Shown here piece by piece: positions 9,058 through 18,642 of a stretch of DNA of 64,000 nt. Where the stretch lies: contig JBDZVR010000003.1 of NCBI GenBank assembly GCA_040255785.1, positions 1-64,000 of the forward strand, in the 5' to 3' direction. The notes under the pieces are model-generated. The model was not told the origin of the DNA, did not search any database, and saw only the letters and a program-made list of their open reading frames with translations. This DNA is from Allosphingosinicella sp040255785. GTDB lineage: Bacteria > Pseudomonadota > Alphaproteobacteria > Sphingomonadales > Sphingomonadaceae. Position 1 is the stretch's first letter. The number at the start of each line of letters is the position of its first letter. The position numbers were made by a program, and so were the translations under genes.

Positions 9058-12000
9058 ATGAGCGACGCGCCTTTCGAGCCGCCCGCGCCCGCGCCCGCGC
9101 CGCCACGCCGCGGCACGGCGGCGTTCTGGATCTCGCGGGTCGCCAAGGCGCTGGTGGTGGTCGCGCTCGGCCTGGTCGCGCTTGGCGCGGCGCTGATGGC
9201 CTTCCTCGACACCGATCCCGGCCATCGGCTGATCGTCGACCGGATCGCGGCGCTCGCGCCGGAATCGGGGCTGCGCATCCGCATCGGCCGGATCGACGGC
9301 TCGATCTGGAGCCGGGTCCGGCTGCGCGACGTGAGGCTCTACGATCCGCGCGGCCTGTTTGCCGAATCGCCGGCGATCGACATGAACTGGCGGCCGATCG
9401 ACTATCTGTGGGGCCGGCTCGTCGTCCACTCGCTCGATGCCGACATCGTCCGCCTGCGCCGGTTGCCCGAACTGGTCCCCTCGGAAGAGCCGGGGCCGAT
9501 CCTGCCGCGCTTCGACATCCATGTCGGCCGGCTCGACGTTCGCCATTTGCGGCTCGACGCCCCGGTGACCGGCGCCGCGCGCGTCGCCTCCCTTCACGGC
9601 GAGGCCGAGATTCGTCGCGGCCGCGCGCTCGTTGCGCTCGATGCGAGGCTCGCCGATGGCGACGACCGGCTGCGGCTGAGGCTGGACGCCGAGCCCGATC
9701 GCGACCGCTTCGATCTCGCCGCCAATGTCCGCGCGCCGGCGGGCGGCGCGATCGGCGGGCTGATCGGCGCGGAGCAGGCGATCCGGCTCGATATCGGCGG
9801 CAACGGGCGCTGGAGCCGCTGGCTCGGTTCGGCCCGGCTCGACGTCGGCGATCGCCGCGCCGCCGATCTCGCGCTGACCATGGACCGTGGCCGCTTCGGG
9901 CTGCGCGGCTGGGCCGCCCCCGGCCTGCTTGCCGGCGACAGGGTCGCGCGGCTCACCGCACCGCGCGTCGCGGTCAACGCGAGCGGCACGCTCGCCGACC
10001 GCCGGCTCGATTCGCGCGTGTCGCTGCGTTCGTCGGCGCTGAGGCTCGAATCGCGCGGTGTCGCCGATCTCGGCGCGGGCCGATTCGATGGGTTCGCGAT
10101 CGCCGCCGAGCTCACTCGCCCGCAGGCGCTGTTCGAGAACATGACCGGCCGCCAGGTCCGCGCCGCGCTCATCCTCGACGGGCCATTCGGCACCGCCAAC
10201 TACATCTATCGCATTACCGCGCCCCGCCTCGCCTTCGACACGACCGGCTTCGAGGATCTGCGCGTCAGCGGCCGCGGACGGCTGTCGAAGGCGCCCGTCG
10301 CGGTGCCGGTGCTGGCGACGGCGCGGCGCGTGACCGGCGTCGGCGAAGTCGCCGGCGGTATCCTCGCCAACCTGCGCGTCGCGGGCACGCTGATGGTGTC
10401 GGCCGAGCGCGTCACGGGTGACCGGCTCGTCCTGTCGTCGGACAGCCTGCGCGGCACGATCGGCCTGCTGCTCGATCTCAGGACCGGCGGCTACGCGGTC
10501 GCGCTCAACGGCACGCTGCGGCGCTATCTCGTGCCCGGCATCGGCATCGTCGATGTCGCCGCCAATTTCCGGGTCGCGCCGGGGCCGGGCGGGGGCGCGG
10601 TGCTGCGTGGCCATGCGCGCGCCTGGGTGAGGCGGCTCGACAATGAGTTCATCGCCTCCTTTGCCGGTGGGCTGCCGCAACTCGATGCCGATATCGCGCG
10701 CGGCGCGGACGGCATCATCCGCTTCGCCAACCTTCGCCTGGCCGCGCCCCGGCTCGCCTTTACCGGACGGGGCATGATCCGTCGCGACGGCACCGTGTCG
10801 TTCGAGGGCAATGGCCGGCAGGCCGATTATGGCGGGATCGAGCTCGCGCTCGACGGGCGGCTCGCCCGGCCACGCCTCGCGCTGAAGCTCGAAAGCCCGC
10901 TCCCCGCCGCCGGCCTCGCCAACGTCACGCTCAATCTCGAGCCGACCGAGAGCGGCTTCACCTGGGTCGCCGGCGGCGGCTCGATGCTCGGCCCGTTCCG
11001 TGGCAACGGCGCGATCCTGCTGCCGGCGGGCGGAGCGCCGACGATCCGCGTTTCGAGGCTCACCATATCCGGCACGCAAGTCAGCGGCGCGCTCGTGCTG
11101 CGCGCCGGCGGCGTCGACGGGACGCTCGATCTTTCGGGCGGGGGGCTGACCGGCCGGCTGGTCCTCGCGCCGGTCGCGTCGGGTCAGCGCCTCGCCTTCG
11201 ACCTGACTGCGCGCGATGCGCAATTCGCCGGGCCGCCGCCGATCTCGATCCGGCGCGGCACGATGCGCGGCGCCGTCATCTTCGGCCGCGTCGGCACCTC
11301 GATCGAGGCCCAGGCAAGCCTGCGCGGGCTGCGGCGCGGCGGCTTCGCCCTTGCCCGGCTCGATGCGCAGGCCTCGCTGCGCGCCGGCGCCGGCCGGGTG
11401 ACCGCGCGGCTCGTCGGCACGCGCGACATCGATTTCCGCGTCAACCTCGCCGCCGATGTCGCGCCGGGTCGCGTCGCGATCACCGGCAACGGCACGATCC
11501 ATGGCGAGCGCATCGAGATCCCCAGCCCGGCCGTGCTGGTCGGCACGCCGGAGGGCTGGCGGCTGCAGCCCAGCCGTGTGAATTTCGCCAGCGGCGCGGC
11601 GAGCCTGTCGGGCCTGCTCGGCCGCCAGCGGACCGAGTTCGACGCGCAGCTCCGCGCGATGCCGCTCAGCGTGCTCGACTTCTTCTCGCCCGATCTCGGG
11701 CTCGGCGGAGAGGCGACGGGCACGGTCAGCTATCGCTCCGCCGGCCGCGGCGCCGTGCCGTCGGGCGCGCTCGACCTGCGCGTGCGCGGGCTCACCCGTT
11801 CGGGACTGGTGCTGACCTCGACGCCGATGGACATTGGCGTCAAGGCGCGGCTGGCGGGCGGCAATGCCGCGCTGCGCGCGGTGATGGCGAGCGGCGGGCG
11901 CACGGTCGGCCGGGCGCAGATGCGGATCGCGAATATTGGCGGGCCAGGCGATTTCATCGCACAGGTCTCGCGCGCGCCGATGCGGGCGCAGATCCGCTAT

Positions 12001-13257
12001 GTCGGCCCGGCCGATACGCTGTGGCGGCTGAGCGGGATCGAACTGCTCGATCTGTCCGGCCCGGTGGCGCTCGGCGCCGACCTGCGCGGCTCGATCGACA
12101 ATCCCGCGATCAGCGGCCTGGTGCGCGCACGGGGCGCCCGCCTCGAGAGCGCCGTCACCGGCATGGTGATCACCAACGTGAACGCGGCCGGCCGGTTCGA
12201 TGGCTCGCGGCTCCAGCTCACCCGTTTCCAGGGCACCGCCGACGAAGGGACCGTCACTGGCGCCGGCGCCTTCGATTTCGCCGCCGCGCGCGGGGTCGGC
12301 ATCGACTTCACCATCCGCGCCGAAAACGCGCAATTGCTGAATCGCGACGACATTCGCGCGGCCGTCACCGGCGATCTCGCGATCCGCTCGGACGGCGAGG
12401 GCGGCAGCATCACCGGCTCGGTGCGCGTCACCCGCGGTCGCTTCCAGCTCGGCGCGATGAGCGCGGCGGCGCAGGTGCCGCAGCTCAACGTGCGCGAGCG
12501 CGGGCCGCGCGACGACGAGCCGATCGTGGTCCGTCGCATCCAGCCATGGACGCTCGATGTCGACGTCGTTCGGCCGAGCCGGCTCACCGTCACCGGGCTC
12601 GGCATGAACAGCGAGTGGACGGTGGCGATGCGCGTCGGCGGCACGGTCACGGCGCCGACGATGCGCGGCGAGGCGGAGCTGGTGCGCGGCACCTACGACT
12701 TCGCTGGCCGGCGCTTCGATCTCACCCGCGGCACGATCATCTTCGGCGGCGAGAGCCCGGTCAATCCGCAACTCGATGTCGTCGCCGAGGCGCGCATTCC
12801 CGGCCTCAACGCGCAGATTCACGTCGGCGGCAGCAGCCAGCAGCCGGAGATCAGGTTCACCTCGGTTCCGGCGATGCCGCAGGACGAGCTGCTCTCGCGC
12901 ATCCTGTTCGGCACCTCGATCACCAACCTGTCGGCGCCGGAGGCGATCCAGCTCGCCTCGGCGGTCGCCGCGCTCAACAGCCCCGATGGCGGGCTCGATC
13001 CGATCAACGCGCTGCGCCGCTCGGTGGGGCTCGATCGGCTGCGTATCCTGCCGGCCGACGTCACCCAGGGGATCGGCACCCAGATCGCCGCCGGCAAATA
13101 TTTCGGGCGGCGCGTCTATGTGGAGCTGGTCACCGACGGGCAGGGCTATTCGGCGACCACCGTCGAATATCAGATCACCCGCTGGCTCTCGCTGCTCGGC
13201 ACCGTGTCCACCATCGGCCGCCAGAGCATCAACGTGCGCGTCTCGCGCGACTATTGA
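9058..13257 (+). CDS. tamB: Translocation and assembly module protein TamB
   Basis: A 1399-residue protein anchored by one N-terminal helix (about residues 28-50: 'ALVVVALGLVALGAALMAF'), the rest in the periplasm. The long beta-rich body ('LRIRIGRIDGSIWSRVRLRDVRLYDPRG') matches the AsmA/TamB fold. The last 300 residues form the TamB (DUF490) domain, with 'MPQDELLSRILFGTSITNLSAPEAIQLA' and a terminal 'INVRVSRDY'. Length fits the family. It starts one base after tamA, so the two are surely cotranscribed. It bridges the inner membrane to TamA. Confidence 0.92.
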   Translation: MSDAPFEPPAPAPAPPRRGTAAFWISRVAKALVVVALGLVALGAALMAFLDTDPGHRLIVDRIAALAPESGLRIRIGRIDGSIWSRVRLRDVRLYDPRGLFAESPAIDMNWRPIDYLWGRLVVHSLDADIVRLRRLPELVPSEEPGPILPRFDIHVGRLDVRHLRLDAPVTGAARVASLHGEAEIRRGRALVALDARLADGDDRLRLRLDAEPDRDRFDLAANVRAPAGGAIGGLIGAEQAIRLDIGGNGRWSRWLGSARLDVGDRRAADLALTMDRGRFGLRGWAAPGLLAGDRVARLTAPRVAVNASGTLADRRLDSRVSLRSSALRLESRGVADLGAGRFDGFAIAAELTRPQALFENMTGRQVRAALILDGPFGTANYIYRITAPRLAFDTTGFEDLRVSGRGRLSKAPVAVPVLATARRVTGVGEVAGGILANLRVAGTLMVSAERVTGDRLVLSSDSLRGTIGLLLDLRTGGYAVALNGTLRRYLVPGIGIVDVAANFRVAPGPGGGAVLRGHARAWVRRLDNEFIASFAGGLPQLDADIARGADGIIRFANLRLAAPRLAFTGRGMIRRDGTVSFEGNGRQADYGGIELALDGRLARPRLALKLESPLPAAGLANVTLNLEPTESGFTWVAGGGSMLGPFRGNGAILLPAGGAPTIRVSRLTISGTQVSGALVLRAGGVDGTLDLSGGGLTGRLVLAPVASGQRLAFDLTARDAQFAGPPPISIRRGTMRGAVIFGRVGTSIEAQASLRGLRRGGFALARLDAQASLRAGAGRVTARLVGTRDIDFRVNLAADVAPGRVAITGNGTIHGERIEIPSPAVLVGTPEGWRLQPSRVNFASGAASLSGLLGRQRTEFDAQLRAMPLSVLDFFSPDLGLGGEATGTVSYRSAGRGAVPSGALDLRVRGLTRSGLVLTSTPMDIGVKARLAGGNAALRAVMASGGRTVGRAQMRIANIGGPGDFIAQVSRAPMRAQIRYVGPADTLWRLSGIELLDLSGPVALGADLRGSIDNPAISGLVRARGARLESAVTGMVITNVNAAGRFDGSRLQLTRFQGTADEGTVTGAGAFDFAAARGVGIDFTIRAENAQLLNRDDIRAAVTGDLAIRSDGEGGSITGSVRVTRGRFQLGAMSAAAQVPQLNVRERGPRDDEPIVVRRIQPWTLDVDVVRPSRLTVTGLGMNSEWTVAMRVGGTVTAPTMRGEAELVRGTYDFAGRRFDLTRGTIIFGGESPVNPQLDVVAEARIPGLNAQIHVGGSSQQPEIRFTSVPAMPQDELLSRILFGTSITNLSAPEAIQLASAVAALNSPDGGLDPINALRRSVGLDRLRILPADVTQGIGTQIAAGKYFGRRVYVELVTDGQGYSATTVEYQITRWLSLLGTVSTIGRQSINVRVSRDY

Positions 13258-13287
13258 TGCCGCGCGTGATGCCGCGCGTCAGGATTA

Positions 13288-13313
13288 GCCGCTCCCGTCG
13301 GGGGAGGGGCGGC
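13288..13313. terminator. Hairpin between convergent tamB and PQQ dehydrogenase genes
   Basis: An 8-base stem (gccgctcc with ggggcggc, one G-T pair) encloses a 10-base loop in the 84-base gap between two convergent stops. No T tract follows on the plus strand. It could end transcription from both sides. Just before it lies a perfect tandem 12-base repeat (gatgccgcgcgt twice, 13256-13279) overlapping the tamB stop. Confidence 0.45.
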
Positions 13314-13341
13314 GTGAACGGCGAATGCGGCCGGGCGGCGG

Positions 13342-15747
13342 CTACCCGCCCCGCCTCGGCAGGGCGTAGGCGACGAGCGCGTCGCCGATCGGCGTCTCCA
13401 TGAAATGGTGGCCGCCGGCCATGATGACCAGATATTGCCGCCCGTTCGCCTCGTAGGTCATCGGCGTCGCCTGGCCGCCGGCGGGGAGCACGTCGCTCCA
13501 CAGCACGCGGCCGGTCCGCAGGTCGATGGCCCGGATGAGGTTGTCGGTCGCGGCGGCGATGAAGACGAGGCCGCTCGCCGTCACCACCGCGCCGCCATTG
13601 TTGGGCGTGCCGATCGTGATCGGAAGGCCGCTCGGAATGCCGAACGGGCCGTTCGACCGCGCCGTGCCGAGCGGTCGATCCCAGATCGTCCGCCCGGTGC
13701 GCAGGTCGATCGCGCGGATGCCGCCATAAGGCGGCTGCTTGCAGAGCAGGCCGGTGACGGGAAGCCGCCAGCCGGCGTTGACGTCGATCGCATAGGGCGC
13801 GCCCCATTGCGGATCGCCGGCGCCCTCGGCGCCGCCACCCATGCTGCCGCCGCGCTCCTCGCCGCGCGGCGCCCAGCCCCTCGCGTTTGCCTCGGCGCGC
13901 GGGACGAGCCGGTTGTAGTTGGGCATGTCGTTGTAATTGGCGACGATGATGCCGCGCCGCGGATCGACGGCGACGCCGCCCCAGTCGGTGCCGCCGTTAT
14001 AGCCCGGATATTCGATGTAGCGCTGGTCCGCCTCTGGCGGGGTGAAATAGCCCCGATAGGCGGCGCGGCGGAACTGGATCCGGCAGAACATCTGGTCGAT
14101 CGGCGACATGCCCCACATCCGCCGCTCGGTGAGGTCGGGCTGGCGGAGCGTGTGATAGGTGCTGAACGGCTGGGTCGCGCTGCGCTGCGCCGGTTCGACG
14201 CCGCCCTGGGGCACGGGCCGCTCGACCACGGGCACCAGCGGCCGGCCGGTGCGCCGGTCGAGGATGTAGATGTCGCCCTGCTTGCTCGGCAGGACGAGCG
14301 CTGGGACGGCGCCGCCGCTGGTCGGGAAATCGACCAGCGTCGCCTGCGCGCCGAAATCATAGTCCCACACGTCGTTGTGCACCGCCTGGAAGCGCCAGCG
14401 CGGCCGGCCGGTGGTCGCGTCCAGCGCGACCAGCGAAGTGGCGAAGAAATTCTCCCGCGGCCGGCGGCTCGAACTCCAGTAATCGACCGCCGAATTGCCC
14501 ATCGGCAGGTAGACGAGCCCGAGCTGCTCGTCGCCGCTCGCCGTCGTCCACATGTTCGGCGTGCCGCGCGCATAGGTCTCGCCCTCGGGCGGGTCGCCCC
14601 GCCAGCCGGGATTCATCATGTCCCAGGCCCAGCGCTTCTCCCCCGTCACTGCGTCGAAGCCCTGGATGACGCCGGACGGCGCGTCCCGGCGCTGGCCGTC
14701 GAGCACCTGCGCGCCGGTGACGATCACGCCGCGCACGATCGTCGGCGGCGACGTGATCGAGAACATGCCGGGCGCCATCGGGCCGAGCCCGACCTTCGCG
14801 TCGACCTGGCCGTTGGCGCCGAAATCGGGGCAGGGCCGCCCGCTCGGCGCGTCGACCGCGATCAGCCGCCCGTCCAGCGTGCCTTCGATGACCCTGGTTG
14901 CGCACAGCCGGTTCCCCGGCGCGTCCGGCACCGCGTAATAGGCGACGCCACGGCACGCCGCCGTATAGGGGATCCATTCGTCGGACACGCCGGGATCGTA
15001 GCGCCAGCGCTCGCGGCCCGAGGCGGCGTCCAGCGCGATCATGATGTTCCTGGCCGAGCAGAGGAAGAGCGTGTCGCCGATCTTGAGCGGCGTCGTCTCC
15101 GCGCCATACTGCTTCGCGGCCTGCTCGGTGCGGGGCAGGTCGCCGGTGTGGAACACCCAGGCGCGGCGCAGCTCGCGGACATTGTCCGGGTTGATCTGGG
15201 TCAGCGGCGAATAGCGCCGCGCGGCGAAGCTGCCACCATAGGCCGGCCAGTCCGCGCCGGCGCGTCGCGGCGAGGGATCGGCCATGTCCATCGCCATCGG
15301 CGGCAGCGGTCCCGCCACGACCGGGCTGGAGCGGCCGACGAAATAGCCAAAGCCGACCGCGACGACGAGGAGGATGGCGACGCCGGCAAAAGCGCCGCGC
15401 CAGCGGCCGAAGCCGAGCGGCGGCAGCACCAGCAAGGCGAGCAGCAGCAGGACGAACGGGCCGACGAGGCGAGGGACGAGCCCCCAGCCGTCGAGCCCGA
15501 CCTCCCATAGCGCCCACGCCAGCGTGCCGATGAAGATCGCGACATAGAGCCAGACGCCGAGCAGTCGCCGCCGCGCCAGCAGCACGCCCGCGACGACGAG
15601 CGCGATGCCGACGGTCAGGTAGTAGAGCGAGCCGCCGAGGATGGCGAGCCAGGCGCCGCCCGCGGCGAGCACCAGCCCGATCAGCGCGAAGACGATACCG
15701 AGGAGAATCGCGGCCCAGCCGCCGCGGGGCCGAGGTGAGGAAGCCAT
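13342..15747 (-). CDS. gcd: Membrane-bound PQQ-dependent dehydrogenase (glucose/quinate/shikimate family)
   Basis: An 801-residue quinoprotein. The start 'MASSPRPRGGW' is preferred over one 13 codons upstream because it precedes the first membrane helix. About five hydrophobic helices fill residues 8-140. Then comes the eight-bladed PQQ propeller: 'DWPAYGGSFAARRYSPLTQINPDNV' is the typical first blade, and 'NNGGAVVTASGLVFIAA' near the end the last. Such enzymes oxidise an aldose or cyclitol in the periplasm and pass electrons to ubiquinone. The substrate (glucose, quinate or shikimate) cannot be fixed from sequence by eye, so the symbol is tentative. It converges with tamB. Confidence 0.88.
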   Translation of the reverse strand: MASSPRPRGGWAAILLGIVFALIGLVLAAGGAWLAILGGSLYYLTVGIALVVAGVLLARRRLLGVWLYVAIFIGTLAWALWEVGLDGWGLVPRLVGPFVLLLLALLVLPPLGFGRWRGAFAGVAILLVVAVGFGYFVGRSSPVVAGPLPPMAMDMADPSPRRAGADWPAYGGSFAARRYSPLTQINPDNVRELRRAWVFHTGDLPRTEQAAKQYGAETTPLKIGDTLFLCSARNIMIALDAASGRERWRYDPGVSDEWIPYTAACRGVAYYAVPDAPGNRLCATRVIEGTLDGRLIAVDAPSGRPCPDFGANGQVDAKVGLGPMAPGMFSITSPPTIVRGVIVTGAQVLDGQRRDAPSGVIQGFDAVTGEKRWAWDMMNPGWRGDPPEGETYARGTPNMWTTASGDEQLGLVYLPMGNSAVDYWSSSRRPRENFFATSLVALDATTGRPRWRFQAVHNDVWDYDFGAQATLVDFPTSGGAVPALVLPSKQGDIYILDRRTGRPLVPVVERPVPQGGVEPAQRSATQPFSTYHTLRQPDLTERRMWGMSPIDQMFCRIQFRRAAYRGYFTPPEADQRYIEYPGYNGGTDWGGVAVDPRRGIIVANYNDMPNYNRLVPRAEANARGWAPRGEERGGSMGGGAEGAGDPQWGAPYAIDVNAGWRLPVTGLLCKQPPYGGIRAIDLRTGRTIWDRPLGTARSNGPFGIPSGLPITIGTPNNGGAVVTASGLVFIAAATDNLIRAIDLRTGRVLWSDVLPAGGQATPMTYEANGRQYLVIMAGGHHFMETPIGDALVAYALPRRGG

Positions 15748-15870
15748 GACAATCCGTCCGCTGTTATCGCGGAGGAACGGCTCCACGCCGGCGCGGTTCC
15801 GGCGGCCGCGCCCGCGCCGGGCGCCTGCCGCTGCCCGCCGGGGCGCGGCGCATCCCCGGCGGCGCGCCGC

Positions 15871-17283
15871 TCAGGCGCTGTAATACATGTCATATTCGAC
15901 CGGGCTGGGCGTCGTCTCCCAGCGTAGCTGCTCCTCCCATTTGAGCTCGGCATAGGCCTCGATCTGGTCGACGCTGAACACGTCGCCCCTGGTGAGGAAC
16001 TCATGGTCGTGGTGCAGCGCGAGCAGCGCCTCGCGCAGCGAGCCGCACACGGTCGGCACCTCGGCCAGCTCCTGCGGCGGCAGGTCGTAGAGGTTCTTGT
16101 CGATCGGATCGCCCGGATGGATGCGGTTCTGGATGCCGTCGAGCCCGGCCATCAGCAGCGCCGAATAGGCGAGATAGGGATTGGCGAGCGCGTCCGGGAA
16201 GCGGAATTCGACGCGCTTGGCCTTCTCGCCCGCGCCATAGGGGATGCGGCAGGAGGCCGATCGGTTGCGGCTCGAATAGGCGAGCAGCACCGGCGCCTCG
16301 AAGCCCGGCACCAGCCGCTTGTAGCTGTTCGTCGTCGGGTTGGTGAAGGCGTTCAACGCCTTGGCGTGCCTGATGACGCCGCCGATGAAATAAAGGCAGG
16401 CGTCGGACAGGCCCGCATAGCCGTTGCCGGCGAAGAGCGGCCTGCCGCCCTTCCAGATCGACATATGGGTGTGCATGCCCGAACCGTTGTCCAGCTTGAC
16501 CGGCTTGGGCATGAAGGTCGCGGTCTTGCCATAGGCATTGGCGACCATCTGCACGACATATTTGTAGATCTGCATCCGGTCGGCAGTCTGGGTGAGCGTG
16601 CCGAAGGTGAGGCCGAGCTCGTGCTGCGCGGGGGCGACCTCGTGATGGTGCTTGTCCATCGGCAGGCCCATCTCGATCATCGTCGCGACCATCTCGCCGC
16701 GGATGTCGACGGCGCTGTCGACCGGCGCGACCGGGAAATAGCCGCCCTTTGCGCGCGGCCGGTGGGCGAGGTTGCCGCCATCATAGCGGGTCGCGCTGTT
16801 GGTCGGCAGCTCGATGTCGTCGAGGCTGAAGCCGGACGCGGCGTAGCCGTCCTCGAAGCGGACGTCGTCGAACATGAAGAACTCGGCCTCGGGCCCGACA
16901 TAGATGGTGTCGCCGATGCCCGTCGCCTTGAGATAGGCCTCCGCGCGCTTGGCGGTCGAGCGCGGGTCGCGCGCGTAGAGTTCGCCGGTGCCCGGATCGA
17001 CGATATCGCAGAACAGGATGCCCATCGGCGTCGCGCTGAATGGATCGACATACCAAGCGTCGAGATCGGGCTTGAGGATCATGTCCGATTCATTGATCGC
17101 CTTCCAGCCGGCGATCGAGGAGCCGTCGAACATCAGGCCGTCGGTCAGCTCATCCTCGCCGATCGCGCTCGCGCACATCGACAGATGCTGCCACTTGCCC
17201 TTGGGATCGGTGAAGCGCAGGTCCACCCATTCGATGTCGCCATCCTCGATGCACTTGAGGATCGCCGCCGCGTCGTTCGCCAT
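15871..17283 (-). CDS. glnA: Glutamine synthetase type I
   Basis: A 470-residue enzyme that makes glutamine from glutamate, ammonia and ATP. The start 'MANDAAAILKCIED' is chosen over one three codons earlier. Key motifs are 'LMFDGSSIAGW', 'GPEAEFFMFD', 'NGSGMHTHMSIWKGG' (metal and glutamate site) and 'NPYLAYSALLMAGLDGI'. The 'NLYDLPPQE' loop carries the Tyr that is adenylylated in GSI-beta enzymes, so activity should be controlled through GlnE/GlnB. It follows glnB and a small XRE regulator on the same strand, with a 139-base gap before its start. Confidence 0.96.
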   Translation of the reverse strand: MANDAAAILKCIEDGDIEWVDLRFTDPKGKWQHLSMCASAIGEDELTDGLMFDGSSIAGWKAINESDMILKPDLDAWYVDPFSATPMGILFCDIVDPGTGELYARDPRSTAKRAEAYLKATGIGDTIYVGPEAEFFMFDDVRFEDGYAASGFSLDDIELPTNSATRYDGGNLAHRPRAKGGYFPVAPVDSAVDIRGEMVATMIEMGLPMDKHHHEVAPAQHELGLTFGTLTQTADRMQIYKYVVQMVANAYGKTATFMPKPVKLDNGSGMHTHMSIWKGGRPLFAGNGYAGLSDACLYFIGGVIRHAKALNAFTNPTTNSYKRLVPGFEAPVLLAYSSRNRSASCRIPYGAGEKAKRVEFRFPDALANPYLAYSALLMAGLDGIQNRIHPGDPIDKNLYDLPPQELAEVPTVCGSLREALLALHHDHEFLTRGDVFSVDQIEAYAELKWEEQLRWETTPSPVEYDMYYSA

Positions 17284-17422
17284 CGTCTCCAAGCCCCTTG
17301 TCGCCCTGACCGCGGTGCGGAATCGCCGCAGTGCACAAACGCCTCATCCCAAGCCGCGCGCGCGCGGTCCAGCGTCGACCGGGCCGGGGTGAACATTTCA
17401 CGTGGGGAGGCGCGCCGGCGGC

Positions 17423-17632
17423 TCAGAACCGCCGCCGCCGGGCGGCGACGAGCATCCGCAGCAACATCGCGATCGGGCGCGGCACGCCGACCTTGCCGTC
17501 GAGCCAGAGGCTCACCGCCGACCGGCTGACGCCGATCGCGCCGGCGAGGTCGCGCTGCGTCTTGTAGCCGAGCGCGCGCATCGCGGCGCGCAGCTCCTCG
17601 GGCGACATCGAGGCGAGGCGGGGATCGTCCAT
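17423..17632 (-). CDS. Small XRE-type helix-turn-helix protein between glnB and glnA
   Basis: A 69-residue protein starting 'MDDPRLASMSPEELRAAM'. The segment 'YKTQRDLAGAIGVSRSAVSLWLDGK' is a clear helix-turn-helix of the XRE/Cro type, and the C terminus is strongly basic ('LLRMLVAARRRRF'). It is little more than the DNA-binding domain. It starts 20 bases after the glnB stop and lies on the same strand as glnB and glnA, so it probably belongs to that operon. Whether it controls the nitrogen operon or something else is unknown. Confidence 0.75.
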   Translation of the reverse strand: MDDPRLASMSPEELRAAMRALGYKTQRDLAGAIGVSRSAVSLWLDGKVGVPRPIAMLLRMLVAARRRRF

Positions 17633-17652
17633 CGGCTGTCCCCGCGTCCGCG

Positions 17653-17991
17653 CTAGACCGCGTCCGCGCCCCGCTCGCCGGTGCGGATGCGCAGCGCCTC
17701 GTCGATCGTCGAGACGAAAATCTTGCCGTCGCCGATCCGGCCGGTCCGCGCCGCGCTCGCGATCGCCTCGACGACGCGCTCGGCGAGGCCGTCCTCGACG
17801 ACCACCTCGAGCTTCACCTTGGGCAGGAAGTCGACGACATATTCGGCGCCGCGATAGAGCTCGGTATGGCCCTTCTGGCGGCCGAAGCCCTTGGCTTCGG
17901 TCACGGTGATGCCGGAGACGCCGACCTCGTGCAGCGCCTCCTTCACCTCGTCGAGCTTGAACGGCTTGATGACCGCCTCGATCTTCTTCAC
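17653..17991 (-). CDS. glnB: Nitrogen regulatory protein P-II
   Basis: A 112-residue P-II signal protein, the standard length. It starts with GTG (MKKIEAVIKPFKLDEVKEAL) with an AGAGGA ribosome site about 9 bases upstream. The T-loop 'GHTELYRGAEYVVDFLPK' has Tyr51, the uridylylation site, and 'TGRIGDGKIFVS' is the nucleotide-binding B loop. It senses ATP/ADP and 2-oxoglutarate and controls glutamine synthetase adenylylation and nitrogen transcription. It leads the glnB-XRE-glnA group. Confidence 0.96.
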   Translation of the reverse strand: MKKIEAVIKPFKLDEVKEALHEVGVSGITVTEAKGFGRQKGHTELYRGAEYVVDFLPKVKLEVVVEDGLAERVVEAIASAARTGRIGDGKIFVSTIDEALRIRTGERGADAV

Positions 17992-18134
17992 GGGTCGAAG
18001 TCCTCTTGGTTGCGATGCAGCATAAGCGCAAGCGCGTCGCGTCGCCAAGGGCAAAGTCAGCTTCAGTTCATCGTCCCGGCGGCATGATGGCTCCGTTCGG
18101 AGCCAGACCGGAAGAGATCGAAAGAGGCGCTATC

Positions 18135-18539
18135 ATGATGAAGAAATTGATGACTCTTTTGGCGGCGGGCGCGGCGGTGGCCGTCGCCGGACCGGCCGCC
18201 GCGCTCGATCGGCAGTCGCCGGAAGCGCAGCTCGCGCAGGCGCTCGAGGGGCGCGTCGCCGGGGAGCCGGTCGACTGCGTCGATCTTTCGCGCGTGCGTT
18301 CGACCAGGATCATTCCCGGCACGGCGATCCTCTATGACGCCGGCACGACCATCTACGTCAACCGTCCGCGCGGCGGCGCCGACGAGCTCAACCAGTGGGA
18401 CACGATGGTGACGCGGCTATATACCAACCGCCTTTGCAGCATCGATACGGTGCGGATGGTCGATCCGAGCAGCCGCATGTTGACCGGCATCGTCTTCCTC
18501 GGCGACTTCGTTCCCTATCGCCGCGCGCGCGCCGATTAA
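18135..18539 (+). CDS. Small secreted protein, family unknown
   Basis: A 134-residue protein with a clear signal peptide ('MMKKLMTLLAAGAAVAVAGPAAA', cleavage likely after residue 23). An ATG three bases downstream is an equal start. The mature part has two cysteines ('PVDCVDLSRV' and 'NRLCSIDTVRM'), which could form a disulfide, and the motif 'GTAILYDAGTTIYVNRPRGGADEL'. No membrane segment follows, so it is periplasmic or secreted. It is read divergently from glnB and is followed by a strong hairpin. Homologous unnamed proteins are common in sphingomonads as far as I recall; no function is known. Confidence 0.65.
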   Translation: MMKKLMTLLAAGAAVAVAGPAAALDRQSPEAQLAQALEGRVAGEPVDCVDLSRVRSTRIIPGTAILYDAGTTIYVNRPRGGADELNQWDTMVTRLYTNRLCSIDTVRMVDPSSRMLTGIVFLGDFVPYRRARAD

Positions 18540-18555
18540 TCGCGCGTTATTCTCG

Positions 18556-18583
18556 CGGGCCGGGGCAATCACGGCCCGGCCCG
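18556..18583 (+). terminator. Hairpin after the secreted-protein gene
   Basis: A perfect 9-base inverted repeat (cgggccggg with cccggcccg) with a 10-base loop begins 16 bases after the stop. The following bases are A-rich rather than T-rich on the plus strand, so it is not a textbook intrinsic terminator but is likely to end or stabilise the transcript. Confidence 0.5.
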
Positions 18584-18642
18584 TAAGAAATAGATAATCT
18601 TCATGATGTTATCGCTGTCGGCGGGGTCAGGGAACCGTGCCG

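Noticed and set aside
8995..12822. A 1275-codon open frame on the minus strand opposite tamB
   Set aside because: Same cause; it has no domain pattern, and tamB is certain from its ends and its pairing with tamA.
13405..15510. A 701-codon open frame on the plus strand opposite the PQQ dehydrogenase
   Set aside because: Shadow frame with no hydrophobic or catalytic pattern; the minus-strand reading has membrane helices and PQQ propeller blades.
17992..18134. A sigma-54 promoter upstream of glnB
   Set aside because: TTGGC and TTGCG blocks occur, but none has the GG-N10-GC spacing.
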